From: Cantharellus purpuraceus | Lineage: Eukaryota > Basidiomycota > Agaricomycetes > Cantharellales > Hydnaceae | Reading direction: 5' to 3' | Assembly: GCA_025174535.1 (NCBI GenBank) | Contig: JALBUN010000034.1 | Location: forward strand, 350,501-414,500 | Length of the DNA: 64,000 bases | Shown here: positions 1-10,763 of the stretch, piece after piece | Layout: each line of letters opens with the position of its first letter | Numbering within the stretch: position 1 is the first letter of the stretch | Notes under the pieces: generated by a model | Databases searched by the model: none | Told to the model about the DNA's origin: nothing | Seen by the model: the letters and a program-made list of their open reading frames with translations, nothing else | Made by a program: the position numbers and the translations under genes

Positions 1-927
1 TTGGTCTCTCTATCCTTTGCTACAGTTGCACGCAAAATCCCATTTGATGACCCAGAGGTCCTCAATTATGTCCGGATAGGATACGCAGCGACACAGCTCA
101 TTACGCTCGCCATCTACTTCTACACGTCGTATAAGGTGATTTTCCATCTATATTCTGCATCCGGGTGGAAGGAAGGAATCGAGTCTGCGAGCTCACACAA
201 TCTTATACTTTTGCAGATCAGGAGCAAAAATGAGCAGACGGTGCTGAAATATGGTGCGCCCCGTCTCTCATGCATGAATTACGTTCCTCGTGTCTCACTC
301 GTTGTGTGCTTGTGCCTTATCTTTGTATAGTCGAGCCTGCGAACCCAATGGTTCGTAGTGTGTACATAGTGTAATCCCTGCGCTGACATGTCCATCGTTA
401 CACTCCCCAGTCTCCTGACTCGGGTGGACTGGTTACCACCACGTACCGTGATTACGACCTCGGCGAGGTCTCAAAACTTGTACGTCCCCTCTGCCGTCAC
501 TCGTACCTTATGCACCACCTTTTTAACTTGACCACCACGTAGGTCAAAGGCGTCTACATGGGCGTTGGTGCGTTGGCATCTCGTTCATCCACTGACACTG
601 CATTCACGCATGAAACACACCAGCTATGATGGGTTTCTTGCATATCTACATGAAATACACCCAGCCACTCTTCGTGCAAGCATTAATGGGTCTCAAGAAC
701 CTCTATGAGGCCAAGCCTGTTGCCATCCATATACTCGGGCGCAAGGCCGAAGGCGACCTCAAGAGACCATTCAAGGGCGCACCGAGCCTTTTCGGAGGTT
801 TGTGATATTTTCCATTGTTCTATCTGTGCTAACTTGAACACGGAACACAGGCGCGGGACAGCCTGCGACTGACAAGGCAGCCATTGACGAGGCTGAGAAA
901 CGGGTCGGCGGCTCTAAGGAAGAGTAA
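1..927 (+). CDS. PHO88: PHO88/SND3 family ER membrane protein, 5'-truncated
   Basis: The window opens inside this gene. The exons read as Pho88: an N-terminal membrane part (PFDDPEVLNYVRIGYAA), then TTTYRDYDL, a segment MMGFLHIYMKYTQPLFVQAL, and the hallmark HILGRKAEGDLKRPFKGAPS followed by a charged tail ending GGSKEE. At least five introns interrupt it; the first runs from 136 to 216 and the last lies just after SLFGG near 801-850. In yeast Pho88 (Snd3) is an abundant ER protein, linked first to phosphate uptake and later to SRP-independent targeting of membrane proteins (SND pathway). Family members are about 190 residues, so only the first few codons are missing. The stop TAA is at 925-927. 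Nothing suggests damage. The call is firm; the exact job in this fungus is inferred from family knowledge. Confidence 0.93.
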
Positions 928-1169
928 AACATGGCTTTGGCACTACCATCTGCATCGGGACGGATCGAGGAGTCATTGTTGTATTGCGCTTACGGTATAT
1001 AATCGTCTGCCACCTATATATCCGTTGTGATACTTGCAACGTCGTCAATCCAATGCAAACATTGCCAGGTCGGAAATGTCAGTGGTCAAAGCAAAGGCTT
1101 TTTAGAGGTAGACCAGTCACAGCCAGGGATAATAAACAGAGTTTTGCATAGGCACGCCATGGTGCCAGT

Positions 1170-1944
1170 CTATTGCAACTTGTACCCGACTAGACTCCTA
1201 CGGCCAATGATTTCGCCAATCTAAGTAGCAAATAAATAAGCAATGAATTCTAAGCCGATAGCAAGCAGCACAGGAGAACGGAATGCGTGTGCAAACGGCA
1301 TGAAAAACTCGCCTTGAAAATTGTATACGCCTCAATCGCATACAACCCAACCCTGGCCCACTCGCCATTACTCATGATTTCCCGCCAGTAACTGGGGTTG
1401 CGGGCCCGCTGTGCGAGCGTCGTGTATGCATCCGACCATGTCTGCGGGCTGAGCGGAGGTTGGAGACGCTCAGCGATGTAGACTTGTTTCAAGAGCTCGC
1501 GTGCCACGGAGAGGTTGTATGTCAGCGGGGCGCGGTACGCTGATTCAAAGAAAAAAAAAAGGTATTTTTGTTAGTAGGCTGGATAGCGGAGAAGACGAAG
1601 GTTTTTTCCATAGACTGGGACTATACGAAAGGAGTGGGGGGAGGGAGGGAGGACGAACGATACGCACATCCAAGCATATTCGCAATACGCTCCCCGAGGG
1701 GTCCCGCAGCCTTCTGCGCTTTCTGGAATGCATTCCCGGCATGTTTCGAGGCCGAGTTGTACGCGTTTTGGGCGGTTTTTTGTGCTTGGTCGAGGGAGGA
1801 AGGCGATGAGGACGACGAGGATGAGGGCGACGATGATGCGAAGCGGGATTGCGGATGGCGGGGGTGGACGTGACGGAGGGAGAGGCCTGTAGAGGGACGG
1901 TTGTGGGGGTGGAAACGAAATGCAGTACGGATGGTGGAGGCCAT
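1170..1944 (-). CDS. ATP20: Mitochondrial F1Fo ATP synthase subunit g
   Basis: The minus-strand gene starts at 1944 (MASTIRTAF). The basic, Ser-rich N-terminus looks like a mitochondrial presequence and is followed by an Ala-rich stretch (QKAQKAAGPLGERIANMLG). Exon 2 carries the family core: SYRAPLTYNLSVARELLKQV, YIAERLQPP and GLYAIEAYTIFK. The conserved C-terminus IGEIIGRRSLVGYKLQ lies in a last small exon, 1170-1220. Joining it to ...TIFK requires a GC-AG intron at 1221-1312; reading through instead gives an unrelated tail and a stop. Subunit g (Atp20) is an inner-membrane Fo protein that promotes ATP synthase dimers and cristae shape; the GxxxG-type segment before the end fits that role. 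It is tail-to-tail with PHO88. Identity is secure and the GC-AG intron is well supported by the restored motif. Confidence 0.92.
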
Positions 1945-2162
1945 CGGTCGGTGACCTCAATGTAAGGGAAAGAGAAATTGTCGGCGCCTATTTGGCGGGT
2001 GAGGAGCCTCGGGTTCAACCGGAACTCCACCAAGATTCAAAATATTTGAAAATAGATTTTCAACCTAAATAACATCTTGTGGCAGTAGTTTACAACAGGG
2101 GTCGGAAGTGTAGCAAGCTTTTTGAAGAGACTGCAGATTAGTATTATTCACGTGGAACCAGT

Positions 2163-4227
2163 TTACAGGACTTCCTTGAACCTGCTTTCAACTTTCTCCG
2201 AAGGAGCCGGTCCGGGCTGCGCCGTCGAAGCAGGCGCATCATCCTGAGATACATGTTGCGCCTCGCCCTCTGGAGCCTTCTCTTGCTGGCGTTTTGAAAG
2301 ACGGCGTGACAAGCCTTCACCATTCCCTTGCTCATTCACATCAGGCTGAGCATTACCCTGCTCACGCTTCTTCTCAAGCTGGCATAGGGGTGATCAGGAA
2401 GCCGAATATCATTGTAGTCATCGACGAACCGCATATCCATTCTGGCCGATCTCAATGCCCGAGTCGCGTCCAGGTTGCGTGTACGACGGGGGCACGGTCT
2501 CGTCTGCACCCGCCGCCCCAGTCTCATGCGCGTTGTGGTACACCTCCCCTTCCTCCTCCTCTTCGACGCTGCTGCCCTCCGCCTCCTCTTCCTCTTCCTC
2601 GCTCACATACCCTGCAGCCCGCACGGCCGCAGCGACGGGGCCACTTCGTTCAATCTGTTCGCTCGCGACGAGGTATCTCGCAACAAGCATCCTAATATCG
2701 TTCCACCACTCCATCATCTCGTCACGGCTCCTCGCGCGGAAAGTATACGCATACTGGCCCCGTGAGAGAAGGTTCCCGCCACGCGTCGTCCCTGTCCCAT
2801 CTTTCTTTCCCTCAATGTGGAACTTGTGCGATTTGTCCTTGTTTGCAGATGCGGGCGGACCAAGCGTGCACGCCGGCAAGAACAAACTGAACGTGGGATT
2901 AAGGTTTGCCTTGGGGTCCGAACTCTGATACTCGTGTAGGTACCCAGCCGCTGTGAGGACGTAATACGACTCGCGGTAGCTGCGTGTGAAGCGCTTCTTG
3001 CGCTCCAAAAGTCCGGTATGTACAGGGATTACACTGGGATCCTCCTTGGATGGATACTCGATAGTTTCGGGATTGCGCAGTGGCGTGTCAGGATCGAGAA
3101 GGTGGTCTGCACGTGCTGCAAATGAGATCCACTCGCGATCCGGGGCCAGCGCTGACATGGCTAAACCCATGGTGCGCCAGGTATCCTGTACCTGACTCGA
3201 CATGCGTGATTGCCACTCGTCAAACGTCTGCCACGCGGACTGAATAGAACGGACGATGCCCTCTTCAAAATGGGCGGAATTTTGTTGCATAATGATGATG
3301 GATTTTTGAAGCGCATTTTCTTCATTGACCTTGATATTTGATCAGCTATTTCATAACAGGGTGAACATATTGACACACCTGTTTTTGAAGCTGACGTACA
3401 ACAAGCATGTTTGCAACGAAGCTGCATGCTTCATTAGGTCCATATCTAGGAGACACATATCTGAGCAAACACTTACGGATCCTCCTTGGACGTGACATTC
3501 ATAGGGGTGTTTTTAAACATTGCAACACTCTTTCCAAGATCGGCGATCAACTTTGTTGAAAGCTCCCGCTCCTTAGCCACGCTGGTAGCCAATTTTCCAG
3601 TGTCGTTCTGTACATTCTGTAAAGTAACTGGATTGAGACAACCAACTGCCTTCGTTTGTGGGAAAATAACAGACTTTGATGTGTGCCTTGATCTCCAACC
3701 TAAGTTTTTGCAAATGCTGGACAATTGATCCGTCAATCGTGCGCCCCAAGTTGGCATGGTGGTCAGCCATAAGACGGGTCTTGTCCCTGATACCGTAGTA
3801 TATATCTTGCATGCCGCCTTCACCGAGGAATTGGTTACCAGCACGGAATGGGACCTGAATGACGGCTCCCAGCTTGGTAAGTTCCTTGGCAGTGTTATTC
3901 TCGATATCTGCGATTCCCTGCGGTGTGTTTAACCCCATTAGACCATGAGCGGAGGTAGGAGCATGGGCGTACCTCAAAGTACGCGATCAATTGCTTGACA
4001 ATGGCTTTCCAAGCCACGAAGCGCTATCGGAATTTTTAGCTCTCGTGTCATTGAAAGATAAATATAGAGCAATAAACCTCTATGAGAATGTCACTCGGTC
4101 TCAAATCATGCGGTGCAACGTTTTTCTTGATGAGTGACTGGTTTCTGCTCAATGTTGAGCCTGGCTTCGATGCCCTAGAAATGGATGTTGCGCGCGAGAG
4201 AGTGCCATCGCCACGGTCGTGACTCAT
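2163..4227 (-). CDS. SLM1: SLM1/SLM2-type F-BAR and PH domain protein
   Basis: The start is ATG at 4227 (MSHDRGDGTLSRATS) and the stop is at 2163. After a Ser/Arg-rich head comes the Slm F-BAR region: RFVAWKAIVKQLIAYFEG, then IADIENNTAKELTKLG, GGMQDIYYGIRD and LEIKAHIK. A PH domain follows (RKKRFTRSYRESYYVLTAAG through RDEMMEWWNDIRMLV). The tail is acidic (EEEEEEAEGSSVEEEEEGE) and, after a 48-nt intron, ends with a Lys/Glu-rich stretch finishing ESRFKEVL. Slm proteins bind PI(4,5)P2 at the plasma membrane, associate with eisosomes and deliver stress signals to TORC2. Domain order and total length match fungal Slm1. The C-terminal splice near 2380-2430 is a prediction: without it the protein would stop at NGYAVRR. 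Regulation by TORC2 phosphorylation is family knowledge and is not visible here. Confidence 0.9.
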
Positions 4228-4854
4228 TGTTTTTATGCGTTCTGTGCAATAAGCGGGTCAAGAGATGGATGTTTTGAGTAGTGGTGCGTAACCTGGAGCT
4301 TTTTAGCGACGGGGCAGGCTCGACGTCATATGTGGACTGTCTTGCTCCAGCTTTGTGGCTCCCTCCGGAGCTTGGCGCTTATCTTAGTGGTCCACTAGCG
4401 TATACGCTCAGGTATTAAGGTAAAAGTTTAGCCTTTCTTCCCGACTTCTCAAACCATCTTCGTAAAGATTTTGACATTTCTCGATAGCGCCTACCGCATG
4501 AAGCCATCACGAGGATGCAACGTGACAAAGTTTGACGGTAGCGACCGGTTAACCCTGTCAGTCAGTACGCACAGACCCACGGCATTTTGCATATATACTA
4601 GGCAGTGTTGTAGGTAACGTTTGGTCTCTCAAGCTGTATTTGGTACAATCTTTAATATCCCCGTAAATATCTGCTATGTCTGTATAGCCAAAAATGTTCT
4701 GGTATATTTCAAAGGATGATTGTCAGACATTATATACAAATAGTCCAAGATCCAAGAAATATTGCATTCTATGATAGCAACATGCGCCCAACATCATTTC
4801 ACCATATACCAATACATACCCAGCTAGATCAAGATCACACCCCTCTATGTATTT
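4228..4854. other. Intergenic, SLM1 upstream region
   Basis: This 0.63 kb lies between the SLM1 start and the end of the first MFS gene. It has AT-rich stretches and no supported coding sequence. It should hold the SLM1 promoter and the MFS 3' region; I see no clear element. Confidence 0.5.
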
Positions 4855-7488
4855 TTACTTCCTCGAATCCGAATCCCGCGCCAGTAAGAGTTCACTGCCT
4901 TCCCCTTCTCTTCTCGACATGTACTCCTCATCACCCTCTCCTTCCCCGTCCCGTTCCTGTCGAACTAGTGGCTCCGCTTCTGTATCACAATGGGGTGTCA
5001 CATCCTTGCGCAATAACGTGAATAAGGCAGCGGCAGTGACGAGAAGTCCCGCCGCCAGTGCGAAAATCGCTTTTCGGAATGTCGCCGTGGTCTCACTGTA
5101 CACCATCCCAAAGACCAATGGCTAACAAAAAATAAATATGCGTACGCTGTCAACCGCGGGAGAAAGGACCTACCCCTAGTGTATGTGATATAGCCTGCAA
5201 CATGCCCATGCCTCCAAACATCTGCCCCACGTTTGCATTGTTACTAAAAGCATAGAGGTATGACACCGCGAGGGAGTGGATTGCAGGATTCGCGCCCGCC
5301 GTGAATGAGGACAAGGACGTAAAGCAGACAAATAGCACCTGCGATGGCGACGGAGCGATGAGTGTCAACGTGTATGCCATGGTGTCGACGAAGATCGAGG
5401 ACTGTGCGATCAGGTAGTCGAATTTCATGTCGTGAGAAAGGGCTTCTGCTCTGCCCGCACGAGTTTCTGAGTATGAATGCTTTGGCCTGATAAACCGGAC
5501 GATTGCTACGTGGGCGACGTGAGGAACATGACGGGAGAAAGAAAACACGACACATACTAGGAAGAAGCAGAAGCAGATGGAAGGCTCGTAAGTACCAGAG
5601 CAGGGAAATATAGTAGCTGAGCTAAACGGAGATGATGAAGGCTGACCATTATACTTGATAAGTTTCCACCCACCTGCTTGACGCTCCAGGCAAATGTATG
5701 TTGGGCATACAAGAATTTTACAGGAACAACACCCTGCAGAGACTCTAAGTGCTTGTTGACAAAGTCTCAACCAATTACTTACCACAGACATCAAGTGTGT
5801 GAATTGCGCAATGACCAGTAATGTCATATTGAAATCCCATCCTCCCCCCGGCTTGCGTTTCGGGCCAAATATCGTCAGGGGAGCCAGCAGCCTGTGTCGC
5901 AACATTCTGATGTTACGAGCCCATTTTGCCTTGGTCTTCAAATCCCCCCTTGGAGTTTCAAAGGCGGCTTCGCCGATTGAGTGCCGTGCAATACGCATCA
6001 TCTCGGGCGTTACACTCTCAGGCAGAATCAGCAGCGCATAGCAGAAGACTAAAATATTAAACGCAAGGCCACTGTAGAACATTGTGGTTCTGACGTTGAT
6101 GCGGGCCGGATCCAGAAATACGCCAGCAATCTGGTGCGGTTTAGGCATGACACTGCAGTGCAGGAGTTGCAACCAACCTGAGGACCAGTTGCAAGGGCTA
6201 TGTAGCTAAATCCTTGGAAGTATGCAAATATTGTAGATCTGGGTGGTGAACTGGCTTAGTACTACTCATACAATATCCGTAGATACGACAATACCGTGAT
6301 CCAGACGTAGCACAATCGGCAAGGAACCTATGAGGAAATAAATTCGAGAGACATAGCAAACCATTTAAAGCAACTCACGCGTTCTCGGCGGCATGCATCG
6401 TAGTCAAACTCCCCAACAACCCCTCAACAACGGGACCAACCATAAGAAATCCCCACGCATGCCGCTTGAAAATTGAGTTTGGTATGGACACCAAGATATA
6501 TATGACGTCGCTGAGAATCGTCATGAACTTCGCAAGCGCGACGCGGGGGTAAAAACACACTGAAAGGTTATCCCGAAAAGGACTGCGCTCAGAGTTGCCT
6601 TGCGACCAAAGGCATCCGACACTTGACCCCAATATCCCGATGTGATGATGCTTAGTACACCAACAACAGTTCCGAGGGCTTTTCAAAACGACTCAGTGCT
6701 CGTCAGAGGGAATGGAAGGCCCCACGCACTTGCTTGTATGTTTGCCGCCCTAGCCTGGACGGCGGGGTCATGGAGACACTCTTTGGAAGGTGACTCGGCA
6801 ATAATTTCGCTCCTGCCATCGGTCGGAGTTTGCACAAAGGATGAGGTATAGGATGAGTCAGAAGGTATGGGCGTATCAGATACGGTGGGTACTGATGTCA
6901 AATTATCAAGAATTGGGATCGAGAGCGATGTCGTAAGATTGGAAGGAGCTGCTGGCGAGCGGAGATGGTCACAGGCTATCTGAGTATACACTTCTATACG
7001 AGGTGCCATTGTCATGCCACGCTGCCTCCAGACATTAGCGTGAGTCATGACGGCCCATCCATGAACACGTACAGCAATTCCTTCTATGAGCACTAGAGGG
7101 ATGAGCCTGCAGACTCTCGTCAGCCCTCTACGCTATTATCTGGCCCCTGAGTGACTTACCATAAAACCGATACCTTGCGGCGTGATTGCTGCGTTGCCAA
7201 CACGGAAGGCGTCGGGGGGGAGCTGGAACGACTGCGGGGGGGCAGGAAGGGTGCCTGCTCAGAGAGTTCACCCATTGCACCAGTTATACGAGCTATCGGA
7301 GGCCTGGAGCCGCGACTCTGACTGCGGCGAGAGAAAGACGGGGCATCCGCGTGGTGTAACTGACTGGCAACATCGCTGTCAGGGTTGTCGGGAGGGAGGG
7401 CGTCCACTGCGCCATAGTTGAGCGTGGGGGACATGACAGGTGCTGATAAGATGGTGGTTGTAGTAAAAAAAGGCTGAATGACTGACAT
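4855..7488 (-). CDS. MFS drug/solute transporter, copy 1 of a tandem pair
   Basis: The start is 7488 (MSVIQPF) or possibly the later in-frame Met that begins MSPTLNYGAVDALPPDN; the stop is at 4855. The N-terminus is a cytosolic Ser/Pro-rich leader, followed by the first membrane segment and an extracytosolic loop with KECLHDPAVQARAANIQASA. The MFS loop 2-3 signature is GYWGQVSDAFGRKATLSA near 6600-6660. Later exons carry HAWGFLMVGPVVEGLLGS, a block of helices (LAFNILVFCYALLILPES) and a charged cytosolic C-terminus ending ARDSDSRK. The layout fits a 12-helix major facilitator of the basidiomycete 'MFS general substrate transporter' group, similar to TetA/hippocampus-abundant-transcript proteins. 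Substrate is unknown. Its paralogue sits directly upstream on the same strand. Exon borders in the middle (5160-6370) are only approximate. Confidence 0.8.
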
Positions 7489-7826
7489 TGAATAATCTGG
7501 TTCATCGAAGACGACCTGGGCTTATCTGATCCTGGTTTATCCGTATCAGATAACTCCCTATCAGATGATCTAGCTTACGTATGTCCGTACACTTGTGTGT
7601 TGGTGTGTATCGTCAAGAGTACAACCCCTTTACTGCGTGTGTTACTTTTCCGCCTTTTAGTGCGTTGCTACCACACCATGCGAAATTGAATCAGGAAACA
7701 ATGGGAAGTCACAACTATATACGAACATGTGCCTGTATAAAGATAGACAGATCCGAGCTCACAGGCTCCTAAGTGTTAGATTGAGGCCAGTCTAAGCATA
7801 CATAGTGACCCACAAGTCTACATACT
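7489..7826. other. Intergenic between tandem MFS genes
   Basis: About 0.34 kb separates the two paralogues and must contain the promoter of copy 1 and the 3' end of copy 2. No coding potential is supported. A short repeated motif (tatcagat) occurs near 7520-7565, which may be a regulatory element or chance. Confidence 0.4.
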
Positions 7827-10280
7827 TCAAGCGACAACATCTGACTGTATATCCGACCTCAAATCTTTGCTTTTCCGTGAGCGTCCCCGGTCTACATCAA
7901 CTTCAACCTGCGTCTCTACACAAATCTCAATCGGCACGTCAACACGTGGTGGCCGGATGAGGAACAACATGGTCAACGAAACGGCCATCGCGCCAGTAGC
8001 CACCAGGAATATAGTCTTAGGGTATACAGCAACGGTTGCACTGTACACCGCTCCAAACAGCAATGGCTACCATCAAGTATCAGCGCCGTGGTCCAAAGAA
8101 AAAGAAGAGGATAACATACACCAAGGATCATGCTTCCAAGAGATTGCAGGACCGCAAAGGCACCAAATAATTTACCAGCCTCCGCACCTCCTTTATGTTC
8201 ACTTGTCGCCTTTCCATCACCGATCTCTCGCAAGTGCAGTGTGCACATCGCTATAGACTGCACAGCAGGTACCATGCCCGCACCAAGGCAAGATATCATG
8301 GTAGACCCTACGAATAGAGGTCGAGACGAGGTTGCCGCCAATGCTACCATCAGATGCGAGAACCCGTCCAAGAACGCGGACACCTTCGCAACCTTTAGAT
8401 CAAACTTTATTTCTGCCAACAGAGCCTTTGGTGTCTGCTTTGCCTTTTGCTTTGTGTTGATAGGTTGGGCTGTACGATTGGCAATTGCAGGCTTCAACAC
8501 TCGTATGACAGCTGGACCAACTGTGTTAGAAACTCGAATGAAAAGGGCTGAGTATATACTCACTCGGCAAGAGAATCAGAAGATGAAAAGCCCTTGTGGA
8601 GCCAACGGTGGTGATGTAGTAACTAAGCGTCTCTGCATCCCACGAGAACACATGCTTGGCGTACAGGTATTTGACTTGGAATAAGGCCTGAAACGCTCAG
8701 CGCATTAGATAATAGACCTAAATCCCACAGTGGCGTGGTGTCACGCTCACAACTGTTTGGTAGAAAATGAAGACAGACACTGCTAGGAGCGTCAGACTCC
8801 AATCCCGACCTCGTCCATGCTGTCTTGGCCTGGGTCCCAGGATACGCATGGGCTCGACAAAACCTTTGACTGAAGCTTTCACAGACCTCCACACCCCCGC
8901 GTTCCCTTCCGCTGCAAGCAATGCCTTGTTTTTGGCTTCCTGAACAGCTTCAATATTACGTTTCCGTGCTTCCGCACTCAGGGAGTCGGGGAAAACAAAT
9001 AGCAAGAGGAAAATGTTAATGAAAGCGCACATCGAGGAGACACTGAATACGGCTGTCGTCGAGTGGGAAGTTCGCAAGATTAAGGCGGCGATTTCAGGTC
9101 CCAACGCAAAGCCGACGTAAAATACACCTGTAAATCGGGAAAAAATATGTGCCCTTTGAAAGAAAACTGAATGCTTTGCTTGCTAACGAAATATAATTAG
9201 CTTACCGTGAGCCGTGGGAAGTGCAGTCAGATATGTATCTGCAACAAGCCATCAGACACTTTCACAATGCCTGCATACTTGATACTAACGCTTGTGTGGC
9301 GCCTTGCAGGGTAGACCAGCCTCCAAGAAACCCCTCAACCACTGGAGCCAAGATTAGTAGTTGGTGTGCTCTCCCTCTGAGTAACGCAGGCGGGTTCGAG
9401 GCAAGTACGAACATAAGATCCCTGTTTTACATGCGTTAACATTTCAACGGAAAATACAAACCCCAGACGACGTACGTGAACAGAAGACCAACGACGGCAC
9501 AAGTGATGACTCTTGTCCTCCCGTGCTTGTCCCCGAATTGACCCCACCAGCCAGTGGTGAGTGCACTAAGTAGACCCATAGTAGTCGTCATCACTGGCTT
9601 GGGGTAAACATGGGCGTATATATCCGATGAGGCCTATCTATCCCACGTACTAGTTTGTAGTTTCGCTGCATTAGCTTGAACACTTGGCTCTGCGAGGCAA
9701 TCAATAAATGGTTCTTCATCCCAGGGCGAACCGTCGGGTAGAGAGCCGTTGCTCCGAGGCGGTAGGTCTGTTGGGGGTATTGATACAGTCGACGAGTTGA
9801 GAAGGTTAAGAGGTGAGGGGTCGTCGAGAACCGAGTATATTGGGAAAGAAGGGGAAGATAAATTTCTATGTGAATGTGTATGCCGATGCTGCTCATGGCG
9901 GATTAACCACAGCTCCTGACAGGCGAGTTGGATGAACACATCGGCACGGGGGGCAAGTGTCATGCCGCGCTGCGATCAGTCCTTTACATTAATCCTCTTC
10001 ATCACACAGCCTAGTGAATGACACTCACGCATATCGAAGCAGTAATCGCGAATGGCACCAGCCTGATTTTAGTTTCGGATCAACTCCAAGTTGGACTGTG
10101 CCCAGGGACGGCAAGCACGTACCACAGTGGGCGGGCCCTGTACCACCTTTTCTTTGTCGGCTTTGTGCGCTGTGCACTAGAAGAGGTGCCAAGCAGTGGT
10201 TCGGTTTCCGTTGCACTGGCGGTGCCTGAAGAAATTGCGGCGGCGTTGCCCTGGCTAAGAGACCTTGCAGTTGTTGTCAT
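7827..10280 (-). CDS. MFS drug/solute transporter, copy 2 of a tandem pair
   Basis: The start is 10280 (MTTTARSLSQGNAAAIS) and the stop is at 7827. The N-terminal leader has ETEPLLGTSS, and a later exon has MTLAPRADVFIQLACQELW plus FIDCLAEPSVQANAAKLQTS, equivalent to the CLHDPAVQARAANIQAS loop of copy 1. The MFS signature is GWWGQFGDKHGRTRVITCA (about 9500-9550), followed by LLILAPVVEGFLGGWSTLQG. Helical exons continue (FSVSSMCAFINIFLLLFVFP) and the C-terminus MLFGAVYSATVAVYPKTIFL mirrors copy 1's MVFGMVYSETTATFRKAIFA. Same strand, same exon order and aligned motifs argue for a tandem duplication followed by substantial divergence. The protein is predicted to lie in a cellular membrane. Substrate is unknown and exon edges are approximate. 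Confidence 0.8.
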
Positions 10281-10584
10281 ACTACAACTGTGGCGGATAA
10301 TTCAGATAGAGCGTGATGGTGGATGGAGAGGTGACGGTAGGTGGGAAAGGTGATGGTGGTGATTGCGAGAAAGGAATCATAGTGAGGCTATAAGTATATT
10401 TTGGAGATAGGCATGGCCGGCGGCAGCCAGGAGTAGAGTACCGCAACCGTAGTGGTTAGGCATGTTTGGAAGCGGCACCACCCTGCCGGCTCCCTTCCGT
10501 GGGCAAGGCGTTACCTGGCATCACGAAGCACCCAGGTGTTATCTACATGACGTTAATTCAACCAGCTGACAGATGACACGCAGA

Positions 10585-10740
10585 CTGGCCATAAACTCAA
10601 GAAACTGCGTCGACGGCGGCAAACCTAAAGAACTTCCTGCTTGAAGCCGGGCATTCTACTTGAGGTGACAGCCGCACACTCACCTGCCCAGAACGGAATT
10701 GCGGAACAGATCAACAGAACGCTACAGGATGAAAACAAAT
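10585..10740 (+). mobile_element. Degenerate Ty1/copia integrase fragment
   Basis: The end of a copia-type integrase core can be read here: a relic of the DGG.. segment, then (in a second frame) LKNFLLEAG, then after a frame change LLEVTAAHSPAQNG and IAEQINRTLQDENK. The last part matches the copia pattern 'TAPYTPQQNGVAERMNRTL', including the catalytic Glu of the DDE triad. Stops and frame changes interrupt it, and no LTRs, gag or reverse transcriptase are visible. This is a dead, short scrap. Confidence 0.75.
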
Positions 10741-10763
10741 ATATAATTTATATATCCACGAGT

